64,000 nucleotides of DNA from Parelaphostrongylus tenuis (lineage: Eukaryota; Nematoda; Chromadorea; Rhabditida; Metastrongylidae). Below the pieces are notes generated by a model. That model was not told the origin of the DNA. It did no database searches and saw only the letters and a list, made by a program, of their open reading frames with translations. Position numbers and translations under genes: made by a program. The DNA lies in contig JAHQIW010005317.1 in NCBI GenBank assembly GCA_019055375.1, positions 372,001 through 436,000 on the forward strand, read 5' to 3'. Below, piece by piece: positions 44,825-57,200 of this stretch. Positions within the stretch are counted from its first letter, which is position 1. Every line of letters starts with the position of its first letter.

Positions 44825-46960
44825 CATAGAAAACATCCTTACTGAAATGCTATGGATGCAATAGGATACACGGCTTATCCACAAGATATTAATGAGCATC
44901 CAATACTTTGTGATTTAGGCAAATTGTTCAAGAACTGTTAGAAAACGATTCATGATATCATCAATTCACAAAATCATTTCCATAAAGTTACTTTCTCTAC
45001 AAATTGATAGTATTAAATAAATCACCGATGATAGCGTATTTCTTCAATCACGCAAAGTTCGTAGTTGTTTCGTTCAGCTCTGAAAAATTCATTGCCTCAA
45101 ACTTTGCATCATTACTATCCTAGGTACATCAAAAGAGTCAGCTTTGCTTTAATTTACAATCGCTGTTTATGAAAGTTTTTTTCTTCAACTTGAGCTAGTG
45201 TTTTGCACAAAGTTTGAACTGATTTTTTTAGCTCAAACTTTCCACTAAAATGAAAAATTTTAATTCCAACTTTAGGAAACCGCTTGAGAGTTGCAGTGAT
45301 AAAAAAAAAGTGCTTAAGAAGTTTTTATACGTACATTTTGCACCTGCTTCTTTTCAGTCTATAAAGGATATCTAAAAATTAGTTTAGGAATGAAATCGCG
45401 ATTTATCATATTTAAATTGATATACACCTTTTTATGGTAGATTCACTGCTGCGTTTCATAGCTATTAACAGAAGCTCGCTTCAAATACAAAATATATTAT
45501 GCGCTTATCTGGGTCAGTTTCGACTAGTTATGATCTCACAAGAGGAAAGGATTTAACACCCATAATTGACACAGAGAGATTTCTAAAAAAAAATAATACT
45601 TTGGAAAAGAACATTACAACTCTTGCTTTTTTGAAGAAGGATATCAAAGATGCTCTTTCACATTTTTAATCCAATAGTTCAATAGTGATGATTAAACGTT
45701 CGGAAACTCTTGCAATGTTTGATAGAAACTTTTTCGTTTGTCGAGTCGATCTGTAGTCTCTGATTTTTGACAGAGACTTTTTACTGCCGCGTCCTCACGC
45801 TGTCTCTAGATGAATCCGTTTACTTTTCCGGAAGATGTCCTTAACTTTGTCTTTTTTCTGTATTCGAAAATACTTCCACATTTTCCAATGAATATTATCG
45901 CTAAACTCTTCGTTTATGTTTTTTTTACCAAGTGATGTTGTTCTCCTGCTGTTTCTGAGCATTGCCTCGAATCTCAACCCTGTGCGCGCCTTCATAGTCT
46001 CAATTCCATCAGACAGAGATGTACAGTTGAGTCTGTGAACTATCCCCTATTCAATATTTCCGTCTCACCATTTGTTCTACAGCCTTCAAACAATTTCACC
46101 TTCAGTCCTTCATAAAAATAAATGAATAGGTATATGTATATATCAGACGATGTACTACTATAACACTTTCGACTTTCTCTGGATTACCGATTATCTCAAA
46201 TAGCATCACCGAGCACTCAAATCGCTGGCACGATACCTCGCAGCGAAATTGTCTCTAACTTTTTCCTGAAGCAACTTCTGAGATTTATTTCACATCAAGT
46301 TGTGTCTAGAACTTTGCACGGTATACTCTTCATCTTTATGAGTGCATAAATGCTTCACGAATATCACACAAATGTATGTCTTGATTTTATTGCTCAACTT
46401 ATTCTCCATACTCAGCGGCTTGAGTGCATATATGTAAAAAATTCGATCTAGTAATATTTAGAGAATCAAAATAACAATTGATGGATCATGTGAAGTCAGA
46501 GATACAGATTTTTGTGCGCACATAGTAACTAAATTATAAAGTTAACGATGAGGTGTAACCAATTCAGTGGTTCTTGATGTGAATGATAAGGCTTAAATAT
46601 GATCATCATACTATCTCTTCAAGATAGTATTAGGAAATGGTCATACTAAAGTAAAAAGCTTATACCGAGAAGGACTAATACCTTTATTTGAAATAATAAT
46701 AACAGCATCGTCACACCGTGTTAAAGCGTATACTTGAACTTATTACGGGAAAAAAACAGATGGAAACCTCAGTAACATGATTAATAAATTCAGTTCTCCC
46801 TCAAAAACTTTTCTACTATCCTGGCTTAGCTCTTTTAGCTTCGTTAGTGTATGAGAAGAACGAATAACTTTTTTTTAGGAAAACTCTAGGTAATCACAGT
46901 AGTATCAAGCTCAAAGTTGTTAGGACTACTGGAGCAAAATGATATTATTTCAAATTTCGT
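44825..46960. other. Intergenic, mostly unrecognised
   Basis: A reverse-strand frame at 45,795-45,995 gives a basic peptide (MKARTGLRFEAMLRNSRRTT...). It might be a fragment of a retroelement or retrocopy, but no family can be named. Confidence 0.35.
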
Positions 46961-46964
46961 ATTA

Positions 46965-47440
46965 TTCTTACAAAACCAAGATCTGAAAAGTTTTGTTGTC
47001 AAAACTTGGTGATAAAATGGGATGGCCTGATAATAACTTGGGCCTCCTAGTGAAAGTAGGTTGGAATCGGATTTCTTCCAATAATTTGTTTCCAATCGTC
47101 TCTGCTGACATACTTGCATCCTTTGCCCATAGATCTCCTCCTATTAGCAAATAGAATGCTAAATGCTGGTAGTTATCTCCAGAATCCTGTGTTAGCCTAT
47201 GCTAGGACGTTCACAGATCTCCGCAATGCACTTTCCAGCCAGTTTGAGCCAGAAGGAGGTTCGCTTTAGTACGACTAGGATTTGTCTCAACAAATCCTGC
47301 AGTGGCGCGATTCCTAAGATCTTTTCATGGCTAGAAGAGGGAAATTTCGCACGATGAGGCCTATACAACACCGACAAAAATACGAAATTTAATATAAAAT
47401 AATTGAAAAGAAAACTAATAATGGATAGAGGCCAGAGCAT
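46965..47440 (-). pseudogene. Unrecognised reverse-strand coding-like block, frame-broken
   Basis: Two consecutive reverse-strand frames look protein-like. The first has HEKILGIAPLQDLLRQILVV, then FWLKLAGKCIAEICERPS, and stops near 47,192. The second begins at about 47,213 with RLTQDSGDNYQHLAFYLLIG, continues DLWAKDASMSAETIGNKLLE, RFQPTFTRRPKLLSG and ends in TAA at 46,968. Their adjacency and the frame switch suggest a decayed gene or retroelement fragment. No family is recognised. Confidence 0.25.
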
Positions 47441-48047
47441 TCGACGTCCACTATCGCCGAGGAATTTCTTTTATAGATTAGATTTTACTGAACTAAAAAG
47501 TAAAGGAATGCATGTATGTCTCATACGAACTTAGGATGGCATGACAACATACGAAGTCATACCTTCTTTCGTCCGAATGAAGGACTTGGAGAGCGCGCTG
47601 CTAAAAGCCAAACTAAACGTATCTGTCTTAGTCACTTCTAAGCTCTGCGCTACACACGCTATGATTACTAGTGAGGGGTTAATTTCACTCTTCCTTGTTA
47701 GCTGTTATTGTATACTTCGTCGCATCGCTTTTGAAGAAACTACGAAATTCTTTTTCACAAGCCGTTTCTTCTCTATATACATGCTTCTATAAAAACTCAC
47801 TGTTTCTCTGGAAGTTCAGTTCGAAACAATCGCAGAATCCTCACTTTCGAAGGAACTATTCAAAATTTTATAGCAGCATTTATTCTCAGAAGGTGGAACA
47901 AGATTTCTCAGAGTTAATGTGGGCCTAGAAGTAGAGGCAAATTGAAGTTTCTCTTTTGAGACGTCATTACTTATTCAGTGATCCTCCGTTTCTTTTAATT
48001 TATTTGATGCTCTTCAAATTCTACTCACATTATTGTTTGATATTTTG
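47441..48047. other. Upstream region of the astacin gene
   Basis: Open + frames at 47,541-47,928 show no domain. No clear TATA box at the expected distance. The last 80 bp before the start codon are T-rich. Confidence 0.4.
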
Positions 48048-48063
48048 GACGAGTCAACTCGTC
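48048..48063. promoter_or_regulatory. 7-bp dyad just upstream of the astacin ATG
   Basis: gacgagt-ca-actcgtc: perfect 7-bp arms with a 2-bp centre, ending 3 bp before the ATG at 48,067. It could be a protein-binding dyad or chance. There is no other support. Confidence 0.3.
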
Positions 48064-48066
48064 ACA

Positions 48067-48225
48067 ATGTGGTCGTCGGTAATTTCGCTTCTGGTTGCCT
48101 TCTGGCCGATAACGACATCACGGCCGAATTTTCTTACCGACGAAGACTTCATCAACGCCGCTCGAATACCGACGACCGGCCCACGAATGAGGCCTCTCTT
48201 CAACGATCAACGATTTTCACTCAAG
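48067..48225 (+). CDS. Astacin exon 1: signal peptide and propeptide
   Basis: Codes 53 residues: signal [18 protein letters not shown], then [20 protein letters not shown] and [20 protein letters not shown] may stand in for the FxGD aspartate-switch motif that keeps astacin zymogens latent. The donor is AAG|gtttgc, phase 0. A second + frame is also open here, but only this one yields a signal peptide and joins exon 2. Confidence 0.85.
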
Positions 48226-51200
48226 GTTTGCTTTTCGAAGTATGTTGTGACCGAGAAATAATGCTGCGGACTTCACTCAAAATGTTCACCAGAAGTGGAA
48301 ATTCTTGCTTATTCAATTTTTCAACCATCTGCCGTATTTCGTAAAACTTGCCAAGCTTCACTTCCAAGAGCAGAGCCGACACAAAATGCACTTTAATGTT
48401 TTTCAAAACATTTTGCCTTTGTTTGCATTATGATTCAAAGAAAATATTGCCAAGTCATTCCGATCACAGAATGAACACTATTTCATGTCGAATTCTAAAG
48501 TATTGGAATTGCACAGTGAATTGTGATAGCGAGTTGCTTAAAATAAATACAATAAAAGTTTTGCTTTGGATACATTTTATCTTTTGCTCAGTAAATTTTC
48601 CTGTTTTTCTTCTCTTCCTATTTTCTTCTAGCGAGCTTTTCTTAATTGGCTTATAGCGTTACTTCTCCCAGTTCAATTCTGCGTCGCAACGTTCTTGGTT
48701 TGCGGAACGAGGCGTACTTCCCGCAGATCTTAAGCTAAAACATTGTGCTACAAAACCCTCCAAAGCTCTTTCGGTGAAAATAATGGAATACTGAAATAGA
48801 TCAAACTTTTTCTAAGGTACGATTAAGTGCTATGGTTGATATTTGGCACTTCAAATACGCAAGGAGTTTGACCTGCTCGCGACGAGGTTTGTCTACCTTT
48901 TGATGAAATCGGTAGCTTAGATCTCGGCGATTTTGGTACTGTTTATAATTTCTAGAAAGACCCTGATAAATGCTGAAGCAGTGAACAGATCACGTTGCAG
49001 CTGCCGCGCGCGTCATTTGCAAATTTAGCTCCTGTACTTAGCTTTTCACCAAGCTCATAGTAGTCAATTGCTAACTCAAATGTCGATAATTCTGAAACCA
49101 TATGCAATAGTAAGTCTTTACAGAGCAAAAACAATGTTCCTCTAGGGTAATTGCACCAAAAGCATATAAATGTGTACAAAGAGTCGTGGTGTATCGTGAT
49201 ATGAAAAATAATCTAAAAGAATATTCGAGACAAAAAAAAATCCCATATCAATAGCGAAAATCACACGGATCTCGAATCACGCTGCGCAGCGATCTCTATG
49301 ATACCTCGGTTGGGTGCGATTTCGTTATTTACCTGTAAATTTTTTCTTCGTTCAAAAAAATTAGGTTTCTTCTGTCATAATTGCAGAAGAAACTTAGTTC
49401 TATCGTTCTGTAAGTACTAGCCTTTCATTCGTTGGATATTGCTGCTACGAGACTAGTATGAACCAGCTATGAATTTGAAGCGACAAGCTAACAATCTTGA
49501 GTGTAAACGTATTGTACTTTTCGCTCTTCGAAGTTTTTGCTATTGATTTACTTCTAACAGTCTATCAAAAAGCCATCCACTTTCATAGTCGAGCGGCCAG
49601 TCAAATCGAGTATGAGACATAGATTCATCCCTCAGCTGCGATATACAACCTAAGCCTTAACCTACAAACTAAATAAAGTATTGTAGTTGGCGAGATCGGA
49701 GCATTTGAAAAATCAAATACAAAAGTTTTGGCTATTGGAACAAACTATATTTAATCGTGCACCAGGACATGGAAACGACGTCTCGAATAGGTTAGTCCTA
49801 CACTTGACCCATCAATTTTCCATTCCGTCTGACATACGGAGAATCATACAAGACCTATTTGGGAAGCTGCGTTCGCTTCGTAAAGTCAGTGAGCTTCTGT
49901 GATAGTGGTTTGGATACCTTCAAGATTTTCAGGTTGGAACGACTCTACTAGCGATCATCAACATTCATAAAGAGGGAGTCTGAAACCCTCTAGCAAAATT
50001 CGAACGTAGCTTTCAACCTCAGTGAAAGGTGGATACAACGAAACGAGTTGAATGATAATAGTTTCAGTACCCACACTATATGCGATGTCGGGGCATTTGA
50101 ACTGATTACTGTAAACTTATTATCTTAATACTGTGCTCACAAAACCCACCTCAACACATTTCAGGTGTACCACAATTTCTTTTGACGGCTCCATTATTCA
50201 TAGCCACCATTCATGGAGGTCGTCAACTGGGTTTGTATGCGATTAAGACTATAATTTGAGAGCGTATCAACGTCTTCTCACTGATATTTTCAAACTGAAA
50301 GAGCAGGATCTTTGACGGAGACGCAGAATTGTCGAGCTAAGTGTCTCACTTACACGAAGTCACTCAATGACCTTATGAATGAGTGAAAGCTTGCTGCTTC
50401 AGGACTCAAATCACGCCGGAATCATGATGATTTCTGTGATGGAAGAGCATACTGAGTATAGGCGACCAACTGTCTGAGGAGCGCATAGTATGCCAAATAG
50501 GGTCATATATAGGCAGCATTCCATTTAGTTGATGTCAGGACGCACGCTCCAAATTACCTGGACCTAAATATTATTAGTTAACCCCTTGAATGTTAAGTTG
50601 ATTTTTCGCGCAGCATGGTGGAATCGTACGGCGAATTCAGCGACTAACAATGGCAACGTGGTCGTTTTCTAACAAATCTAGATTTTCATCACCCACACAA
50701 TGGGTCCAATCGATAGTAAATGGGTAAAGATAACAGAGGAGATTCTAATAAGACTATTTTTGATCAAATATGCCAAACTAATTACAAAACAGTGAATTGT
50801 TTGTAAAATTGACACTGTACTTGTAATACGATGCCACTTCATTGATAATCCGAAGCAGCTGCTTATCATTAGCGGACTTCAGAAATTGAGACTTCTTCAG
50901 AATCATGCTTTGTTCCACTGTATTTGCGGTGATCACTTCTTATAATGTCCACTCAAACTCCAGTTTGAACATTATTTGTCGCTGCAACCTTTGACACTGG
51001 ATATACGCATTGAATTTACATGCTCTACTTACTTCGTTCTTTACAAATCTTTTCACAAACCAAGCTCAATATCAAAATCAGTATTTCTCAAGATTTCGAA
51101 TGATTACTAACAATCTAGCGACAAAGTTCTTCTCCGGAGAAGAGCCAAAGAACCACGAGTGCATTCCATACAATGAATTTCACACATTTCGTAATGAGAA

Positions 51201-54200
51201 GTGAAAATTTTAGCGAAACTGAGTGTTCTTTCCACTAAATTAAGTCTAATTAAGCTGACCCACTAGCAATCTATTTTTTCATAGCCAATATTTACGAGCA
51301 TCAAATTTTATTAACTAACAGCAAAAAAATCCACTGTGAAGTTGAAGAAACCCTCTCCGTTAGCAAGACGTAATATTTTTTCTGTATGTACAACATGGTT
51401 TGCAGGTCGTCACACAGATCAAGCTTACAATCAACATCCGCATTTGAAGCTATCAAGCGAATACAGAACATAGACTAAAGAAATAAGCAATTGTAGACAA
51501 GTGTTTTATAACATACTCAATAATGTTAAGTAATGTGCAAAACTTCTGCGTCTCAGCCGGGACTCGAACCCGCATTCCACAGTATTCGGTGATGCGTGCT
51601 CTAGTGGTACCAAAACAGGCGTCGACAGTGTAAAGGTTTTAAGCACGCGCTCCCGAATAGGACGAAATAGTTGTTCGAGCCCCAGTTGATGCAAGACATT
51701 TGCATATCAGTCAACATTATTGTGTTTATTGGTAAATCATACCATTGCTATGAAGCAATTAAATAAAGAAGATTTTTGTTTTATAACATTTGAAAGAATG
51801 CTCTTTTTTGGGAAAGATGTGTTTTTTCTTGAAACATATGTAGTTTTCCGACACAGGGCGTTCTTTATATTAAGAAACCCTTTACAGAAGCCTTTTTCAT
51901 AAAATTCCGCCACTTAATAGTGATAATGCCTTTTAAGACTCAAATATACCAGATTACTTCCCCAAATTCCATTGCTGCTTGCGCAGCAGAAAATCCTAGC
52001 GCACGGTGCGAGACGTTGATAATTATATTATATGTACATGCCATATGGTACTCAACGGGGCAAACCACTGTTAATTCAGAGAGCTCGAAGATCTGGCGGT
52101 GTTGGTGTGATATCAGAAGAGGACAAATGGCCTGGTGGACGGGTGCCGTATGTGCTTTCAGCGGCTTACAGTAAGAATATGAAGTGTATTCTGCATTCTT
52201 TATAGTAAAGTAACCGAATAGTGAGCAGGAGAGAAACGAAACAAAGCGTCTCAATATGTTTATGTGACTTCATGATGTTGCAAAAGTCTTTTTGAGAAAA
52301 CTTTCATAACGTGTTAGAAAACAATAACGTTTTATATCTCTACCAATAAGATTTTATGATTTTGGAACAATTCTTCTTGGTTTTCTTTTAGCTGAACATC
52401 AACGCGCTGTGATTGCTCGCGCCATTGCCGGCTATCAGGCGAAGACATGCATCCGTTTCGTTCCAAAGACACCAATGGATTTCGATTATGTTGTGATCTC
52501 TAAGCTTGATGGGTAAGTTCATTAACGTATGTGCTCTTGACAACTCTCTGCAGTAACAAACTCAAAAAGATAAGATCACAAGAAACTTACATGGATCATT
52601 CCTAAGTGAGGCAGTATTCTTCTCACTTCCAATGTGTTATTTTGTGTGCTGATTTTCGCGTTAAGAAACCACAGTGTTCCGGAAATGATTCAAGACATTG
52701 CTTGGAGTTTGGTGCATGACGCACAACGTAAATCGCGTGTTCCAGTTTAGCGCTTGACGCGTTACATAGACCTCGCCACTCTGCTAGCAATGTCATGTAG
52801 ATGTAAAGCCGTATGGCTACTCATGCGATTTAAACAACCGCTGTTACATAGATTTGCTAGAATATAAGTCGATAATGAGCTAATTTCCCATTGAAAATTT
52901 GCCTAGATGATCTCGTGGTAATTTATTTCGAGAAATATCTATCAATGTTGTCTTGTTTTTTCTTTGGCGCTGAAATCCCCTCTTACTGCCTATTTTTTAA
53001 TTTTCAAGAGCTGAATGACAAGATATAGCTTCACTACTACAAATTCTATCTTGTTAGAATTAAAATGACGCTATTGTCTGAATAAAATGCCAGTGACTTG
53101 CCCCATACGACTTTGTGGTCAAATAAGGATTTATCGGTACACAATTTTCTACTTAAAACTAGATACGAATTTGTGCCTTTCTTTTTCAATATCTCTCGCT
53201 TCACTTTGTGCGTTCTAGCTGGTTTCCCTTGATCAGTTTTGTGTTAGTAAGCACGCCTGAAGAAGATTAGAATAATAAGAACACGAAAATAAGTTTCAAA
53301 ATAGCTAAGTGAGTGTTCAAGCGTTTCCTCAGCTTACTGTAAGCTTCAATGTGAATCTTTTTATAATATTGTGTTCTTCCATGATTTCTTTCGCATTTCA
53401 AACTTCTGTTAACTCAGCTGTATTTATCAAACATAATTACCATCATAATCAATGATTAAGCAACAGTGTGCTGGGCAAACATTGGGTGCTTTCCTTTCAC
53501 AGAGGATGAGGCTAGCTATCAACGAAATCGGTGAGGTCACTTTTCACCTAATTGTAGTCTTCAATCTTTACTCCCCGAGATACTATTTCGGGCGCGCAAG
53601 AGGTGACAATTCGATAGGAAAAAATCATAGCTATACGAGAATGTGGTCTAGCCCACCTTCTCCATAATGTGGCCGGTCGAGTTTGCAATGTAAGGTGGTC
53701 GCTCAATGCACAAGTGTTCATCGAGACATCTTTTTGACTTTACAACAAGCCATTTCATTAGATGGCGAGGTACGATGATACGGTCGTATGTTGAAGCTAC
53801 TAGAACATTCTACGATTTACCGCAGCCTTTCGGCAAGAACACGATTCGATATGGAAAAAAACTGAATGAAACAACAATGCAAAGTAAAATCTGGGCAACC
53901 CTATATATTACTGGTTAGATGTAAAGACCGTGACTTTTCATAATAACGACGAGTTCATCTTTATATATATTTCTTAAACAACCAGGCACTGTACATTGTG
54001 GATGCCAACATTGCCTTTATTTAACCTACTTTTACGCAATCATAATCCACAAAGCTATTATTTGGGTGTGGTTTCCCGCTGCTATTTGAAGTTCCAGTCC
54101 TCATTTAGAGCATCGTTGCATGCTGGTGGTGTCGATTCCCCATGAAACATTGAGGCAATGCTTCTGGGTCTATCGTGATCTCGTAAGACATAAGCCAGAT

Positions 54201-57200
54201 ATTGTGAATTAGTGGAAGCGTGTTGATCTAAAAAAAATTTGGTGCATATTCTGCCAATCGAAGAGGATAGAAAGTCTCATTGATCAGGTTAAATGTGACT
54301 GCACCATTGCTGCTGCACTACCCGCTATTTTACACGCCAGTACCCCTATATATAATATGACTGAAGAGCAATTTTTCCTTTTCGGAATTATTTTATTTAC
54401 AGTCTTTCTTTCTGGAGACTGATGATTTCAGATGTTATGCGGATTTTGCTCGTGTTGGTGGCCGTCAGCAAGTGTCGTTGGCTGACGAGTGCATCAACTA
54501 TCCAACAATCATACATGAACTAATGCACGTTATAGGTTTGTTGATGATTTCTTTTCACAATTAAGTGGTACATAAAAAATGCTGCCTTTCAAAATAAATG
54601 GTACAAATCTCCTACTGATATCCAGACGAAAAGTTTCCTGATTGATATACGAAGTAGCATATAACCATACTAACTGCGAACTTATTAGTAAAAGAAAGCA
54701 ATATCTGTGCTGATAATGAACACGAGGAGAAGACGTTTTGAGCAAATATTAAAGTTTGTTATAATGTCTAATTATAGGTAACGATATTTTATTTTTCGTC
54801 AAGTTATTCTGAATAATACTCGTTTTTACTCAGCTAAAAAGTGGGTATTTGCTGAATGATTTTTTTCAAATCTAATAAGAAATTTGAGATTGTACTACTT
54901 TTTAGAATATAGGAGATTCGTTCAACCTTTGACATCTCTATGTCTCGTGTCGTTTTTGTTGGTAGCCTTGTATATAATTATCTAATTTATTAAATTGGAT
55001 AGTTGGATCACGTCCATGAAAAATTGGTGGGAAAGTGTCCAAGACTGATCCAACGAAAGTGTGCTTTGTTTCATGAGGATGATTCCTAACCACATACGGT
55101 CAAAAACACCAGGACAAATTTGAAGAGATAAACAGCGTCGAAGTTGTTCCTCACCGTCTACAATCCAGACGATATTCCCATTTGATTATGGCTTCTTCTA
55201 TCAATACGACACTTATTGAATGGCCACTGATTTGAATCATTGATTTAGTTGAAGAAGCATATCTAGAGTTTTTTGATTAAAAGAAGCCGGAATGGTATCC
55301 GAGCAGATCCAGAATCTGCAAAGCGATGGCAGAAGATCGTGGACAATGGTGGTCTACATATACTTCGTAGAATAGTCATTGTTGTTTTTATTGATAATTT
55401 GCCCATAAAATGAAACTTCCTAAAATTTCTTAGAACTTCTTGTTTAGTCCTAGTGAATTACTGTCTTAACTTTTACTCCAGCATGTGTAATTCAATGAGT
55501 ATATTCCCTCCATTTGGACTTTCTGTGCTGAAATTTCTAGCTAAGTATTTCAAAGCAGAGTATTCAAATACTTCGTGAGCTCAGATGATATGACTTAGGG
55601 AAATGAAGTGTAATCCGAAATGTACCACTCCCGTCGACCCCTTTTTATGGACCCGCTGAAAACGATATAATCTCATGAGGATATAACATGTTTTGAGCAG
55701 TTAGGTCTTGTGCTATACAGGCGTCTACTTCGTCCTAGTGGGACTCATCAAAAGCACCCTTTCTCGGTTCACTCGATCACCTGAGACTAAATAATTCTCT
55801 ATATAGGAATCGACGCCGAGCAAAAATCACCGTAAGTCAGACTCAGTTCATGAAAAACCACTGGTGCAATGAGAAACATCTCTTACTGGATGGATTCAAT
55901 CCGAAATGTCTCTCTCGATCTTAGGTGTTCACCACAGGAAATAATTGGGACATTTGATAGGTTGTGTAAGAAGTTTGCGCTGTTTAGTTTTTCAATATGA
56001 TTTCTAGAATGAAATTGCATGAATGTGATATTGTTTAATTGAGAATTTACTTGTGAAAATTCTGGCATACAGCATGCCTATTATGCTTCAAGAGTGCTGG
56101 TGAAGCGACGCGCAAGATAATGAAGCTTGAGACGAAGTTACGGTCGCAGAAAGTACTGATCTCTCCAGCCAGCATTGAACTTCGCAAACTATTTCCTAGC
56201 AGTACTTTCGTATCTTCAAGCTTCACTAGTCTTGCGCAGCGCTCACTGGAATTTTCCCCTACGAGCCATTCGCTTATGAGTCACAAGCGAATTTGTTCCA
56301 AAGACAGTTCTATTTTAAAGCAAGCATAGGCAAAGTGTATACCCAAACGATTGTAAAAAATGCGAAACTGAACGATATCAAATTTATGCAATTTTATCAC
56401 AGAAATCCTATTTCAAAAAAGGCACACATTTTTTACACACCCTATTGAAATTCCGTGATTTCTTTATCCAGCAAAAATTAGAATGTTAAAGGCCCTCTTT
56501 CCTCCAGGAAGAGCTCTTTTAAGATAACATGCACTTTTTCAAATTCTGGAAATGTCAACAATTCAAAATGGATTCCAGTATCTGTGTATCATTCAAAAAA
56601 ATTCCAAAAACAGCAATCCAATCATTCATTCAAGTGGTTAAGTATTAGGATAAGAAGAAGTCTCAGGGTACTTGTAAAAAATTGGAAATTTATGCATGAA
56701 TTTCAAATAGAACAATGATCACTATTCTTCAGAATAAAGGCCATCGCTTTTTCGACCTTCTGCCATCAGTCCGCCAAATTCTGAATTTGGCCGAAGTACC
56801 ATTCCTTCAACTTTGAATCAAAGAACTCTTGACATGCGTCTTCAACTTCATCAAATGATTCAGATCAGCAACCCTTCGGAGATTGATTGCCATCGATACG
56901 GATGAGGTTAAAGTCGGATGAAGAGCAATCTAGACTGTAGGTGGAACGCGGCAGAATCTTGACCCCCTTCCAGGTCATCATAGTTGTCTTTGGTCATTTT
57001 CGCAGTGTGGGGTCTGGCATTGTCTTGCTGCATCAAAATGTTCTTTTGGTTGACCAAAGTCGGGTACGTATTCTAAAGCTTATCGCAGACTCGGCCTCAT
57101 AAAGACGAATAATATCTAGGCCTTTAGTGGAAAAATCCCACATAAGAAACTGTGATACCCCCATGGTATGCACGAGAGTTATCCCATGCTCATTAATGTG

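Larger units (their letters stand above)
48226..52079. other. Astacin intron 1
   Basis: 3.85 kb containing a family G repeat (48.89-49.35 kb) and a SINE E copy (51.50-51.69 kb). Other open frames (49,687-49,902 and 51,010-51,204) are unrecognised. I found no further exon, but a small propeptide exon of length divisible by three cannot be excluded. Confidence 0.5.

Noticed and set aside
47956..48344. Second open + frame over astacin exon 1 ([20 protein letters not shown]...)
   Set aside because: It reads well but lacks a signal peptide and does not join the phase-0 start of exon 2; the MWSSVISLL frame does both.
51540..51660. Possible reverse-strand tRNA with a near-perfect T arm
   Set aside because: The D and anticodon arms cannot be closed and family E sequence surrounds it.
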